Below, one piece after another: positions 11,821 to 22,866 of a DNA stretch of 64,000 bases. This DNA is from Eremophila alpestris peregrina (taxonomy: Eukaryota > Chordata > Aves > Passeriformes > Alaudidae), in NCBI GenBank assembly GCA_009792885.1, contig WMCF01000015.1:12351033-12415032 (forward strand). Direction: 5' to 3'. Position 1 is the first letter of the stretch. Each line of letters begins with the position of its first letter. A program made the translations under genes and the position numbers. Under the pieces are notes generated by a model that saw only the letters and a list, made by a program, of their open reading frames with translations, did not search any database and was not told where the DNA came from.

Positions 11821-14039
11821 GTTAATTTCCACCCTTTATGCATGCTCATAATAGGGAATGGGAACATCTGAGGGTTTTTTCCACTCTCCTATAGATTGGA
11901 CAGCATAACTGTACACTGTGTTTCATTGTCTAATGATGACATAATCTAGAGAATGGATTCTGACTTATTTTTCTTCAGAAGAATAACTTAGTTTTCTGCA
12001 AGTTTCTATATAATAGATCATTCTATTATCATTTTGAAAACAAACTTATTTTCTTTATGAAGGCAATATTAATTTCTTTTAAAATATGACAAACCTGTGT
12101 AATGTCACCATTCAAATCAGCAAAAAAGTAATGACAGAGTAAGCAAGCTTTCTATTGCTAAATGCTTGTTTCTTCATGTGAAATAACTTGAAGCATAAAT
12201 AAAAGCTATTTTTATAAACACTAAGGATCAAATGACAACAAAAATTTGTTAATTTCGGTGCATTTTTATTGTTGCTAGTCTGTTGACTCTCTTTCAAAGC
12301 ACAGCAATTCACAGCAGTTTTCTGAGTGTCTCATAAAAATCTGAGAAGATGCAATGCATTAATAACTGCTCTAAACAATGCTTTTCTTCATATTAAAATC
12401 CTGTCATACTCACATTTGGAGTCTTCCCTTGCTTTCTAAGATTTCTGCTCTGTGAAATACAAAATACTGCAATATTAAGTATCAAAGGTAATATGAATTT
12501 TCTTATCAATCTATAACTATCTTATGTAGTTATCTATGACACAAATTCAACAGTGCTGATATCCATCTGGAGTAGCAGAGAAAGTTCATAATCTTAAATA
12601 GATTTGAGCACCTAAATATGATCACCTGAATCAGGTCCCTCTGTCTTCCAAACCTTTGTTTACAGATATTTTTCACATAAGCATTTGGAAATATCTGCTC
12701 TTAAGCTCTGGTCAAGATGAATAGTGCTACCAGGAAACATAATTCATTTTGATAATATGGGGGTTTAACAATCATGTAAAAACATGCCATCAGACAAATA
12801 CCATGAAAATATTTATAAATCAAATAATTTGAAAACCAAATCCCTTATTTCTTTTGCTAATAAGTGTAATCGAAGTAATTAATTGAAAAAAATTCAAAAC
12901 ATTTTTTGAGGTGGAGTCTGATTCATTATAAAAAATAATTTAAAATCTCAAATTCATATTTTACAGAGATAAATGACATCTCTATTATTCAGTACAGTAT
13001 TTTGTCACTATTGTTTCTACAGGAATCTCTAACTTCTTTTAAGATAATCTAGAAAAGTTTCCAAAATGTTGGTGTTGAAAACAACAAAAATGTGATGTTA
13101 ATATATATACTATTTTACAACGATACGAAACTATGACCTAAACATATCATTTGAGGAAGATGTTAACTAATAATGCTTTTCAATATAGCAAAGAAAGCAT
13201 AAATAAAAACAGTATCAGCAGCTGAACCAGAAGAAAATTAAAGAAAATTAATACAATAGTTTTGGATTTTAAAGTAAATAATTAGTCATTACAGCAGACT
13301 GTAAGGAAACAAGGCATAAGCTCTATGTCCAGTAGACATACCAATTTCAAGCAAAAGCATGTTGCATTTCTTGCAGGAAAGCTGTCTGTTACTAGAAAAA
13401 TTAAATAATTTTTTATTACCCAGTTCTTTTAGCCATAAAATGTATGAAGTATTATAAATTATATAAGGTGTTTAAAACCTTTGTCAAAGACAAATTTGGT
13501 AAAATAAAGAACCAGTAGTTACGTGCATTTATAAAAGTTGTTTTAAATGTAACTGAATTATATTTTAAGGAAATAATAATAAATAACTTGTCATTTTTAC
13601 ATTATCTTCATAACCTACATCCTTTTCTTTTCCTGCAAATCCATTCTTTACACATTTTTTTATGTGTACACCTCACATAAGTGAGTATATCTCATGATTT
13701 TGCAATGAAGTTAATAGTCAGAGCTTAAACAGATTGTAAATGATTCACTACTAGTGCATTCTTTTTAATGTCTACATTAAAGTTTTGATTCTTCTCAGGA
13801 GTTAATTAGAAAGAACTCCACTGTAATAAGCAGATTTATATGAGCCTGAGAGGAAGTGATGTCTCTAAATAAGCATGTTTCAGGTATTGATCTTTGTGAA
13901 GTACTTAGATAATATGTGCTCCCTATGTATACTAACTCTGTTTGATGTGTTCTGGAGAGCAATCAGGCAGAAAAAATGTGAGTTAGATTCTTGGAATTTT
14001 GCATAAATATGTAACTTGGTAAATGCTGCTCAGAAACAT

Positions 14040-14330
14040 TAGGTTGTTTGCCAAGTAAATCACAAACATTCCATTAATATCAGGCTGACCCAGCTTCATA
14101 GGCTGGCAAAAATGTTCCTAAGAACACCCCTGGTGCTATAAATAGCTCATTAATAAATCTTATAAAATAAGTCTGTAGCACTGGACTTCTTTAGTCACAA
14201 GGTGGCTTGACTTAGTGGAAATGAGTAATTAGATTATGGTAACTGCCAAATTTGCATGAAAATTGTACAACAAGTGTGTGCGAGGTTTCCATGTAACGTG
14301 AAAGATCCATTAGATGTTAATTAAGACTTC
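14040..14330. promoter_or_regulatory. Candidate conserved non-coding element (motif-based guess)
   Basis: Complex, non-repetitive sequence with a perfect octamer ATTTGCAT (14250-14257), a TAATTA homeodomain core (14226-14231) and the palindrome TTAATTAA (14317-14324). These motifs are seen directly. That the block is an enhancer is inference, and such AT-rich motifs occur by chance in AT-rich DNA. Confidence 0.25.
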
Positions 14331-15264
14331 TGTAATTTGAAAGAAACAGAGTATACACGATTAAGCATAGAGTACATTGAAGCAAATGGATGTATTGAGT
14401 ACATCTCTAGTAATTTTGTCCTCAATCCCTCTTAAGGCACTATACGTGGTAAATAGACCTTTTGTTGAATACAACAAAACACCTGCAGGTCTTTGATAAA
14501 AAAAGTTAATGGAATACAGATAAAATGCTAGCTTTATGAGGAACTTGCCTGTATGAGGAAAGAAGTGACCTTCTGGTGCTTTGCATGTCAGTCTGAAGCA
14601 GACAGTTCTTTACCACACAGGAACAACACGTGTCTATAGATACCTTCTCAACATTGTGCTGTAGCTCCTCAGCAATATTTCAGGCTAAATATAAAAGATA
14701 GGCATTTTATTTATACTAAAACAGAATAATAGACAGTCCCCTACGACATTCAACTATTGTTACCACAAATAGAATTAAAAATTGGTTTATAGATTAAAGC
14801 TACATTGTTGTATGGTCTGGATTAATGACAACAGGAAAAAAAAGAAAAATATGGATTTTGGTTTTGTCAAACATTAAAACTGTCAATAACCACGTGCTTA
14901 ACAAAACTCCATTACTAGAGAAGTATTATTTCATTATGGAAAGGCATGTGAACTATGTCTCACTAAATCAAAAATATGCAATATTTTTGCATTTGAAAAA
15001 TTAAGAAAAATTCTGGCTTCAGTGGATCAAGGGGATGAAAGTGAGTTTCACCTGCCCTAATACTGGAATTATTTAGATGTGGAAATCTTCATCTGAGATA
15101 AAAATTTAATTTTTTAAAGAAAATAAATGAAGAAACAGACAAATTAGGCTACCCTAAGATATGGTTTATCTGTTTTATTTTAGCCAATTTTTTTTGAATA
15201 AGATGAACTGCAACCTAGAGTGGCCTGTTCCTCTTCATTAATTGTAAGAGGATGCTACAAATCA

Positions 15265-15402
15265 AGAGATTTATTCGGTTTGCCAGAGCATGGTGCCAAA
15301 ACCACAAAAGTTGTGGGTTTAATCTCTGTATGGGCCATTCACTTAAGAGTTGTACTTGATGGTCCTTGTGAGTCCCTTCTGACTCAGAATATTCTGTGAT
15401 CT
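15265..15402 (+). mobile_element. Second tRNA-Ile-derived SINE copy (TguSINE1-like)
   Basis: Same architecture and orientation as the copy at 9424. The tRNA-like head, to about 15337, keeps CAGAGCATGGTGCCAAAACC, the T-arm segment TTGTGGGTTTAATCTCTGT and the acceptor end GGGCCA. The tail CACTTAAGAGTTGTACTTGA and GGTCCTTGTGAGTCCCTTC ends in AATATTCTGTGATCTG. The tail is better preserved here than in the first copy, while the A box is damaged (TTCGGTTTGCCAGAGC in place of the usual TTAGCTC form). The two copies differ at many sites, so they are separate insertions, not a recent duplication. Confidence 0.85.
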
Positions 15403-16084
15403 GGAAATAAAGATTAAACATTTCTGTAATTATGTACAGTGTCCATACAGTAGGTGCTGAAATTTTAGGAAGATTAATTCTATCATCATGTATCCTACAA
15501 TAAGAGTTTGACCTGGACATGTGAAAGAATATATTTTCCTTTAATTCTTATTTCAGCTGCAGTGAATGGAGAAAAAAACAGGACAATGGATGATTTTCTG
15601 TATTACGTACCTGGAAATGGAGTGGGTGAAAGTTATGAGAAAGGTAAGGAAGGCTCTTACCCCTCCGGGTAAACAAAGGACACTGGAATAGGGGAAGTGA
15701 CTGTGCAGATGTCTTACTGAATTAAGGTGCTTTCAAATTGAGCAAGAAAAAAGTCTGATCCCCTGTCAAACAAAGGTGCAGCGTTATCCCATATATTCTA
15801 AATGTCAGAAATGTCAGGATGAAGCCAATGTTGCAGTGAAGTATTTAATGATCACTAACTTTTCTGGACCACTGAGAGTGAATAATAGATGCATAGACAC
15901 TGGTTGTTCTGTACGATACAATATAGTCCCGTTACATTTTCTTTTTTTATCAGATAAATCTAAACCTAGCAAATAAACAACCCAAAGGGCAGTGCTGGGG
16001 ACCCAAAATCAACAACACTGTAAGGCTACAAAGCTTTTATCTCTCCTGACTCAGTCAACACTCTCAGGTACATGCTGTGATTCT
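15403..16084. other. Unique sequence holding one exon-like segment
   Basis: No repeat recognised. It contains the exon-like segment at 15557-15643. A 66-codon frame at 15776-15976 has no recognisable similarity. Confidence 0.45.
15557..15643 (+). CDS. Candidate internal coding exon, unidentified (weak)
   Basis: An 87-base segment bounded by a good acceptor (pyrimidine-rich stretch ending TTATTTCAG at 15556) and a good donor (AAG|GTAAGG at 15644). Only one reading frame is open: 28 whole codons with one split codon at each edge, so the exon is symmetric (phase 1 in, phase 1 out) and could be skipped or shuffled without a frameshift. The peptide includes an N-glycosylation sequon (NRT) and the stretch DDFLYYVPGNGVGE, which I do not recognise. 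No partner exon was found on the same strand. A chance arrangement in 64 kb of AT-rich DNA is quite possible. Confidence 0.22.
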
Positions 16085-16168
16085 TGGGCTGTCCTGTGCA
16101 GAGGCAGGGGTTGGAATTCAATGGCCCCTGTGGATCCCTTCCAGCTCCAGATATTCTGTGGCTCTCTG
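16085..16168 (+). mobile_element. CR1 LINE 3' end fragment
   Basis: The core GGCAGGGGTTGGAATTCAAT, then GGATCCCTTCCAGCTCC and the terminus GATATTCTGTGGCTCTCTG match the CR1 3' end order: GGGTTGGA, then the CCCTTCCAAC box, then the ATTCTGTGATTCTG terminus. Fewer than 100 bases remain and none of it is coding. Confidence 0.75.
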
Positions 16169-17670
16169 CATTAAATATTCACCAAGACTGATCTAACATC
16201 TTTCTACAATGAAGGTTCTTTCATTTGCAAGTTTCAAATTAATATCTTGTATGAAATTGGAGATTTGTATAAATATCAGCATCCAAATAAAAAACAAATC
16301 CAATATCTGCCTTGTGACATGGTGAAGGAACTGATTGCAACAGATCCAAAAACTTATCTAAGAATATTCATGTCTATCTGTGTTATGGAATAAATATCTA
16401 GTTTCAATCCTATGCTAGGTTCCCATGTCTGTGGTTTAAATTCAGTGGTTTTAAAGTGATACAGATTGTACTCAGAATTAAATTTAAAAGGATGCCTCTA
16501 TGCTCCCCTTACTTAGTTCTGCTTCTATCTCAATGTGCAATAATGAGGAAACTGATATGCTTTTTGCCTTGGGCACTATAACTTGTGCTTTGTTTAGAAC
16601 CAGTCTGCATACTATTACTTTAACTAAATACATGTCAAACTTAAAAGTATAGTGATTTTTTTGAAAACACATCAGTACTTTTTTTTTTTTCAGAGAGACC
16701 CTGTCTTTTCCTTTTTCCACCACCTAAACTTTAAATTACTTCAGTCAGAATATACAACATAACAAAATGATAATTCAAGCCAAGCTTTTGCAAATGTCTT
16801 CTGACATCATGAGAATATGAAATCAAATCAAAGGTAAAAATAAATGTTGTATTCCAGGCACTGGACTAGGGGCAGCTAGTTGCATTACTGAGGTGACACT
16901 AAAGGTCCCTGTGGGAAGGTGTTCAGTGAAGAGCAATAAAGCAGCCTTTGTAAGCTAATTCCCAGAGCAGCAGCAGCCTGACACTGCCCAACAGCAAAGG
17001 CAAAGAAGGGGATAGAAGGAGAATAAGAGAATCAGTATGTTCTTACTATGTCATAGAAACAAGAGGGCTTTTTAATAGGAGTTATAAGTGAGATCATGAC
17101 GATAATAATTTTTGTGGGTTTTATTTTTTTCCTCCTGTTTTTATACTGTTTTAGGGGAAATAGTAATAGAAACCCTGCATCATGGAAACTGTAATTATAG
17201 GGACATGTTGATTTGGCAGTGTCATTCCTAATGATATTTGCTGTCATGCTCTTGAAGACTCACAAAAGAGTAGGGATGACTTATTATGTGTGGATGTCTA
17301 CCTCTTGTCTGAGTACTTTTTTTTTCTTGTTTGGCCCATCTCAGTTTTGCATGCCAAATGTTTTGATCTATAGCCTCTTAGTACAGCACTCTTTCAGTCA
17401 ATTACAATTGAATGTTTTGCACTAGTTTTTTTCAATAAGACTTAATCATTTTCATGAAAGATTTAATTATCCATCTTCCTTCCAGGAAAATAAATCTATT
17501 TTCGTGACATTTAGTTAAATTAAGGCATTGTGATTTGAATTTTTTAAAAAAGTGCATTGCAATTTGCATACTAATCTGAGACTGAATGGAGAACAACCTT
17601 TGTTAAGAATGAAATAATCCGTTTTAAAAATTAATTAAGGCCACAAGCTGTACCCCTTCTCTTTGGTTTC
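16169..17670. other. Unique sequence
   Basis: No gene seen. A G+C-richer patch at about 16860-17010 includes GAGCAATAAAGCAGCC, a polyadenylation-like signal that might mark a decayed LTR, but nothing else supports that. Confidence 0.45.
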
Positions 17671-18693
17671 TGTATTGGTCTTGTGTGGTCACGTTTTGGT
17701 AGCAGGGAAGGAAGAGGGATGTTTTGTGTTAGCAGCTGCCAGATGCTTTGCCCATGTCCAGCAGAGGCAATGCCGGCTCCAAGATGGACACTCTGCTGGC
17801 CAAGACCAAGCCAATAAGGAATGACAGTAACACCTCTGTAACTGCATATTTAAAAGGGAAAAAAAAAAATCCCACAGTTGTAATTTTTAATTGCAGTCGA
17901 AAAGAGCAAGCTGAGAATGTGTGACAGGAACAGCCCTGCAGACACACAGGTCAGCACAGAAGGAGGAGGAGTTGGTCCAGCTGTCAGAGATGAGATTCCT
18001 CTGCATCCCATGGTGAAGACCATGGAGAAGCAGGCAGACCACCTGCAGACTGTGGAGGAGACCCATGCCTGAAAGTATGCTGTGAACACATGGGAAGCCT
18101 GCGTTGGAGAAGGCCTTGACAGGGATCAGTCCACACTGAAACAGGTTTACTGGTAGGACTTGTGATCCCATGGAGTATCCCCCTTGAAGCAGGATACTGA
18201 AGTACCTGAAGGACTGCACCTCATGGAAAAGTGACCCACATTAGAGCCGTTCACGGAGAACTGTTGCCTGTGGGATGGACTCACATAAAAGGAATTTCTG
18301 GAAGTCTTCCTCCAATGGGAGGGACACCACATTGGCTCTCCCTGAGCAGAGGGAGAACAGTGTGTGATGAACTAACTGTAACCCCCATTCCCTGTCTCCC
18401 TGAGCAGCTGAGGGGGAGAAGGTAGAACTTGGGAAGGAGGGAGGAGTGAAGGGAAAATGTTTTAAAGCTTTATTATACTTCTCATTATCCTGCTCTGATT
18501 TTGATTAGTAATAAAATCAACTGATTTCCTCAATTTGAGTCTATTTTGCTTTTGATGGTATTTAGTGAGTGATGCCTCTCAGTCCTTAACTCATTAACCT
18601 TTGTTCTATTTTCTCTCCCCTGTCCAGCTGAGAAGGGAAGTGATGGAGCAGCTTTGGTGGGTGCCTGTCATCCAGTCAGGGTCAACCCCCTTT
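17671..18693 (+). mobile_element. Solo LTR of an avian endogenous retrovirus, about 1 kb (copy 1)
   Basis: It starts TGTATTGG, as does the related copy at 45584, and ends in AGTCAGGGTCAACCCCC near 18690. Shared landmarks in order: CACGTTTTGG near the start, GACAGTAACACCTCTGTAAC then ATATTTAAAAGGG (TATA region), a G+C-rich middle made of degenerate units around CCTGCAGAC / ACCATGGAG / GGAGACCCATG, then TTCTCATTATCCTGCTCTG, AATAAAATCAACTGATTTCC (poly(A) signal) and a tail containing CTCCCCTGTCCAGCTGAG. No internal viral genes flank it, so it is solo. I recall this LTR group from songbirds, probably ERVL-type; the class is inferred. Open frames inside it are not genes. Confidence 0.8.
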
Positions 18694-19695
18694 AGTGATA
18701 TATTCACTATAACTGAATGTGTGCCGGTGTACATGAAGGATTTCTGTTGCAAAAAAAATGGAACACAATAAACAAAAACAAAGTTCAAAGTAAATTTTTG
18801 AATTCCCAAGTCCAAGCTTTGTTTTTAACAGGAATCATCTATTATATAGATCTTTTTATATAAAATTCAGATAGCATGCTAATTACTATTTTTATATGTT
18901 ATTTTAAATTTTATTTACCATGGAAAACTACTCCAGAGCCTCACACTGATCTCATAGTGACCTTGTCTTTTGTACCCAAAATATAACTATGAAAAAAGCT
19001 TTTCCCTGAGCTGGTTCTCTTCCTTTAAGTGTTTATACATCAAGCCTCTGAAGAGTTCATATTTACTTGCCACCTACCTTGCTTAGCCTCCTTTTTTGCA
19101 TGTAAAGTTTTCTATTCCCTGATCAGCCTTGTACCCCTGCCTTTATACTTCACATTTCAACTGAAAAGGAAGCAGGACCTGATTTTTCACCTTCTGGTAA
19201 GCATTTTGTTCACTGTAGTTTTAAAATAGGAATTAAATGTAAAACAGGATTTTTTCAGTATATTATGATGTTGCAAATATATTTTGAGGACCTTGCTGTT
19301 CAGCAAATTAAGAATTATTCTGTTTTTACATAGTGAGCATACATTTTCAGATCAGGGATAATTTGTGCAAATATTACTAACTTGACAGCAATAAAGTAAT
19401 TCCAGACTGCTAAGTTCAGATAAATATATCTTTTTATGCAGTTATAATAAAAAGAGCTTGGAAAACAGTTTTGTTTTAGAATTAGTGTCGTGATGTCAGT
19501 TTCCTAGAAGTGTAAGGTTATTAGATTCTTCCAGAACTGTTTTAAAACTCTAAATATTTCCAATTTGCATTTATTTAAAATGGTAAGTTTTCTATTTAGA
19601 ATAAAATTTTAAGAAGTATCATAATTTGCAAGTGAGTGAAAACAGCATAAAAATGAAAGTATGTCTATATGAATTAAAACTTAATAACTAAATGT

Positions 19696-19712
19696 AAAAA
19701 AAAAAAAAAAAA
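19696..19712. repeat. Poly(A) run
   Basis: Seventeen consecutive A bases followed by GGATGACATG. No retroelement sequence is recognised before it, so it is not called as the tail of a retrocopy. Confidence 0.8.
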
Positions 19713-19983
19713 GGATGACATGTATTCCTTTTTTACGTCAATGTGTGAAAAAGCAAACACAAAGAACTGTGGCAGGTTAGTCTTCATCAAGAGCCAAAGT
19801 CCCACCAGTATTTTTCCTTTTCTTAAATCCATTTTCTCCTAGGCGTCATTGTCTTGGCTGAAGACCTCATCTGTGTCCTGCAGTGGGTCCATTAGAGCCA
19901 GCTGGAATATGTTGTGTCCATACAGACACACCTGGGCAGTTGCCACAAGAATTTACGCTAGATCTTTTCTCTTAGAAATTCGA

Positions 19984-20015
19984 TTTCTACCATCAATATT
20001 TCTACCATCAATAAA
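19984..20015. repeat. 17-bp-period direct duplication
   Basis: TTTCTACCATCAATA occurs twice in direct succession with a period of 17. It is a small replication-slippage product. Confidence 0.7.
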
Positions 20016-22312
20016 GAAATGTACCTTTTCAGAGGTACAAGATGGTATAAATTAAAATGGCCTAAAATACTTGATTCAAGACGTATATTACTCAAATAAT
20101 CAAGTAGTTCCAATTGTTTTTCATCAAATGGTTAATGCTCAACAACAGTTCAAAGTTTTATTGTAAGCTTGTCTTAAAACTGCCATAAAGAATTAACTTA
20201 ATAAATAAATAAATTCAAGTAGGATATACATAGGAATTAATGATTTGATCACTTTTTCCTACATGGAAATACATAGAAGTTCGGAGAATATAAAAGTGGA
20301 AACTTTATGAGCATGCTTGAAAAATTTCGCACATTTAGCCCACATGTCTCTGTCTCTTCATATTTCCAGCTTTTTTTTTTTTTTTCTCTGACTTATATTT
20401 ACTGGAAAATGCATGCAGTCACTTGAAGAAGGTGAAGTTATTTCTTGGACTGAGCACATAAAATTGAAATTACAAATTTTTTGGGAATTCAGAGGATTAA
20501 AGTCCTGCCTATTAAGATACTACTGCATTGAAATTTTGCTGTCTTTTTGAAAGTTTACATGCACAACCACTTCTTTACCAAAGAAGTAAACAAAATAAAT
20601 TTTATGTCTCTGAGGACTTTCAAAGAATAATGCTATCTCCTTAATTTAGCAGCTAGTGTGAGATTTTTTTTTTTTTAATTTTGATTTTATTTCTCAGTCT
20701 TTGTGTTACCTTGCCTGGACTACCCTTTCATTCTACTCTTTGTTCCTTTAGTTGTAAAGGTACAAAAAAACCCCAAAAAACTTTTAGCCATGGAGAGAGT
20801 TTCATTACTTCCCTACTGAATCATCTCCCGTGACTGTTTTGATGCACGAATTCCTCTCAGCTGTTTCATGAGCTGACCAAATGGCTGTTCTCTGGAAATG
20901 ACTGATGAGTAGTAGAAGAAAAAGGCTGCTTTAAAGTTTTTAATTTGTCAGGAAGAGAAAGACTGATCAGCTCCCTTTGCACATCTGCAGAATGTCATAA
21001 GCATCATGTCCTGGAGATTTCTATTGACTATAAAGTAAATTAATATGAAATGTGAAGTGCCTTTATCCACTTTGCATTTGGTCTGGCTAATGTCTGCCAG
21101 AAAGAGGAGCATACTAATAAGCTTTTTGCATAAATGAGTACTGATTTATGGGGATTGCAAGATGGGTATAGAAAAGGTTAAACCCACATTTGAGGAGAGT
21201 ATGTCTAAATAAAGCTACACCTTGGACAAATCTAATGCCAACTTTCCTCTTGAGACTATATAGCAAGACGTACCAGAATTACAGAATGAAATGAGAGCCT
21301 AGCAACAGGAAATCTGTCTCAGGGTCAAAAGGAGAACATCTTAAGTTTTGGACATGGCTGCACTTTGCATTAAGTTATTGCTAGGCTTAAAAACAAGAAC
21401 AATAAAATTAACTCTGAGATGACAGATAAGAATCTCACAGCTCCACCCACTACCTTCTGGGGAGATTTAGTCTCTGGCTGACTATCTTGCTGTTTTGACA
21501 GATATAGCTCACCTCCATCTGAGAGGTAAAAAAGCTTTCTATGCAAGGTATTTCATGGCATGACAGGCAAGATATCTTTTGCCCATGGGGAGGTGATTTC
21601 AAATCTGTACAGATTGGAATATAATTCTTTGAGTTTGTATGTGCAAACTGTCTAGAGTTCAGACTGTGAGATATCTGCTCCAGAGACAAATGCTCTAGAA
21701 ATTGTAAATGCTCCAGAAATTGTGCAAATGCTTGGACAGTCCTCTCTCTTGCCGTGCCTCTTAGACAGAAGTTGAGCATACTGAGAAAATGCTATAGTCA
21801 TTTTGTTGTCTATGGACTCAGTGAAAGAGATTCAGCTAATTGGATGAACAGTTAACAAGGACTGCCTTTCTTCTGTAGACAGTGGACAAAAATATCAAAC
21901 ATAAGTGCATGTGATCCCTAACTGCCTACCTTTTTATTTTAGACATTTCAACTGCTTTCAGAAATAAATGTCTGCAATTAATATCCTAAATTAGCATTTA
22001 CAAATTTAAAGTGATGGCCTGAATTCGCAAAACACTAAACAACCAAATGAATTAATTGCAAGGTTTTAGTAGCTGAAAATCTTGGTTTATTATACAAAAA
22101 CAGACAGAAGGAACTCATATCTAAATGTGGAGCTCACACCTCAGGGAGACAGGATTATAAAACTCCCTTTGGGAAAAACAAAACCTCAAAGAAAGAAACA
22201 AGATCCTAGCAAACTTCATTGATTCAAAATATATTCTAATTTCTCGAAATATACCTATGTTGTATTCTGCTACATGACCAAAAAATTATTGTTTGTATTT
22301 TACTTTTCAAAA

Positions 22313-22480
22313 AATCACAGAATAATCAAGGTTGGAAGAGACTGTCAATATCATCTAGTCCAACTACCAATCTCACACCACCATAATCATTCCTGCACCA
22401 TATCCCTAAGTGTCACATTAACACACTTTTTTGAATGCTTCCAGGGACTCAACCACCTCTCTGGGCAACTTCTCCATATA
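22313..22480 (-). mobile_element. CR1 LINE 3' end fragment, antisense
   Basis: The plus strand reads as the reverse complement of a CR1 3' end: AATCACAGAATAATCAAGG, GTTGGAAGAGACTG, ATCATCTAGTCCAACTACC, then CAGGGACTCAACCACCTCTC and TGGGCAACTT. The plus-strand start AATCACAGAAT is the element's 3' terminus. Similarity fades after about 22480. No coding part remains. Confidence 0.85.
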
Positions 22481-22821
22481 ACAGGGAATGCTGATAAATG
22501 ACAGCTCCTTCATTACTCGTGTGTTCACCCCATTCAGGCCCATAGTTGGAGGGTTGTCTAATTTGCATAGCAGATTAGCAATAGCCAGTTGCTCCTGGAT
22601 TATGGGGCCACTAACTTATTACTCTGGTAGCTGGGTACCCTGAAGACAACTGGTTTTGGTATTAGAGACGAAGACTCTGAGGTACAATAAGTACCTCAGC
22701 CTTTTTTCTCTTCTCCTGACACTATACAATTCTCTGCATACAGCAAAGGATGGAGAGTATTCTAGTACACTGATAGAATGTATTTATATAAAATATTGGA
22801 ACATATACGTATACTAAATAT
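22481..22821. other. Unassigned sequence between two CR1 pieces
   Basis: No gene seen. The first bases may be a diverged extension of the CR1 fragment before it. Confidence 0.4.
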
Positions 22822-22866
22822 AATCACAGAATATCCTGAATTAGATGGGACCCACAACTATAAAGA
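22822..22866 (-). mobile_element. Very short CR1/SINE-type 3' terminus, antisense
   Basis: AATCACAGAATATCCTGAAT followed by GATGGGACCCACAACTA is the reverse complement of the AACTCAGAATATTCTGTGATT terminus shared by the CR1 subfamily and the SINE tails at 9.5 and 15.4 kb. It is too short (45 bases) to say which of the two it came from. Confidence 0.6.

Larger units (their letters stand above)
9573..15264. other. AT-rich unique sequence with possible regulatory block
   Basis: No dispersed repeat or gene is recognised. Two short hydrophobic open frames near 10870-11255 next to splice-like sites were examined and set aside because their phases do not join. A 36-bp-period near duplication lies at 11771-11820. 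The segment around 14040-14330 is dense in homeodomain and POU-type motifs. Confidence 0.5.
18694..22312. other. AT-rich unique sequence, no gene seen
   Basis: No dispersed repeat recognised. It contains an A run (19696-19712), a T run (20371-20385), a 17-bp-period duplication (19984-20015) and a complex unique block near 20990-21140. A 109-codon frame on the minus strand (21450-21779) has no recognisable motif. Confidence 0.5.

Noticed and set aside
17850..18219. Overlapping minus-strand frames of 79-110 codons, Cys/Phe-rich
   Set aside because: Antisense to the solo LTR; composition reflects its G+C-rich repeated units.
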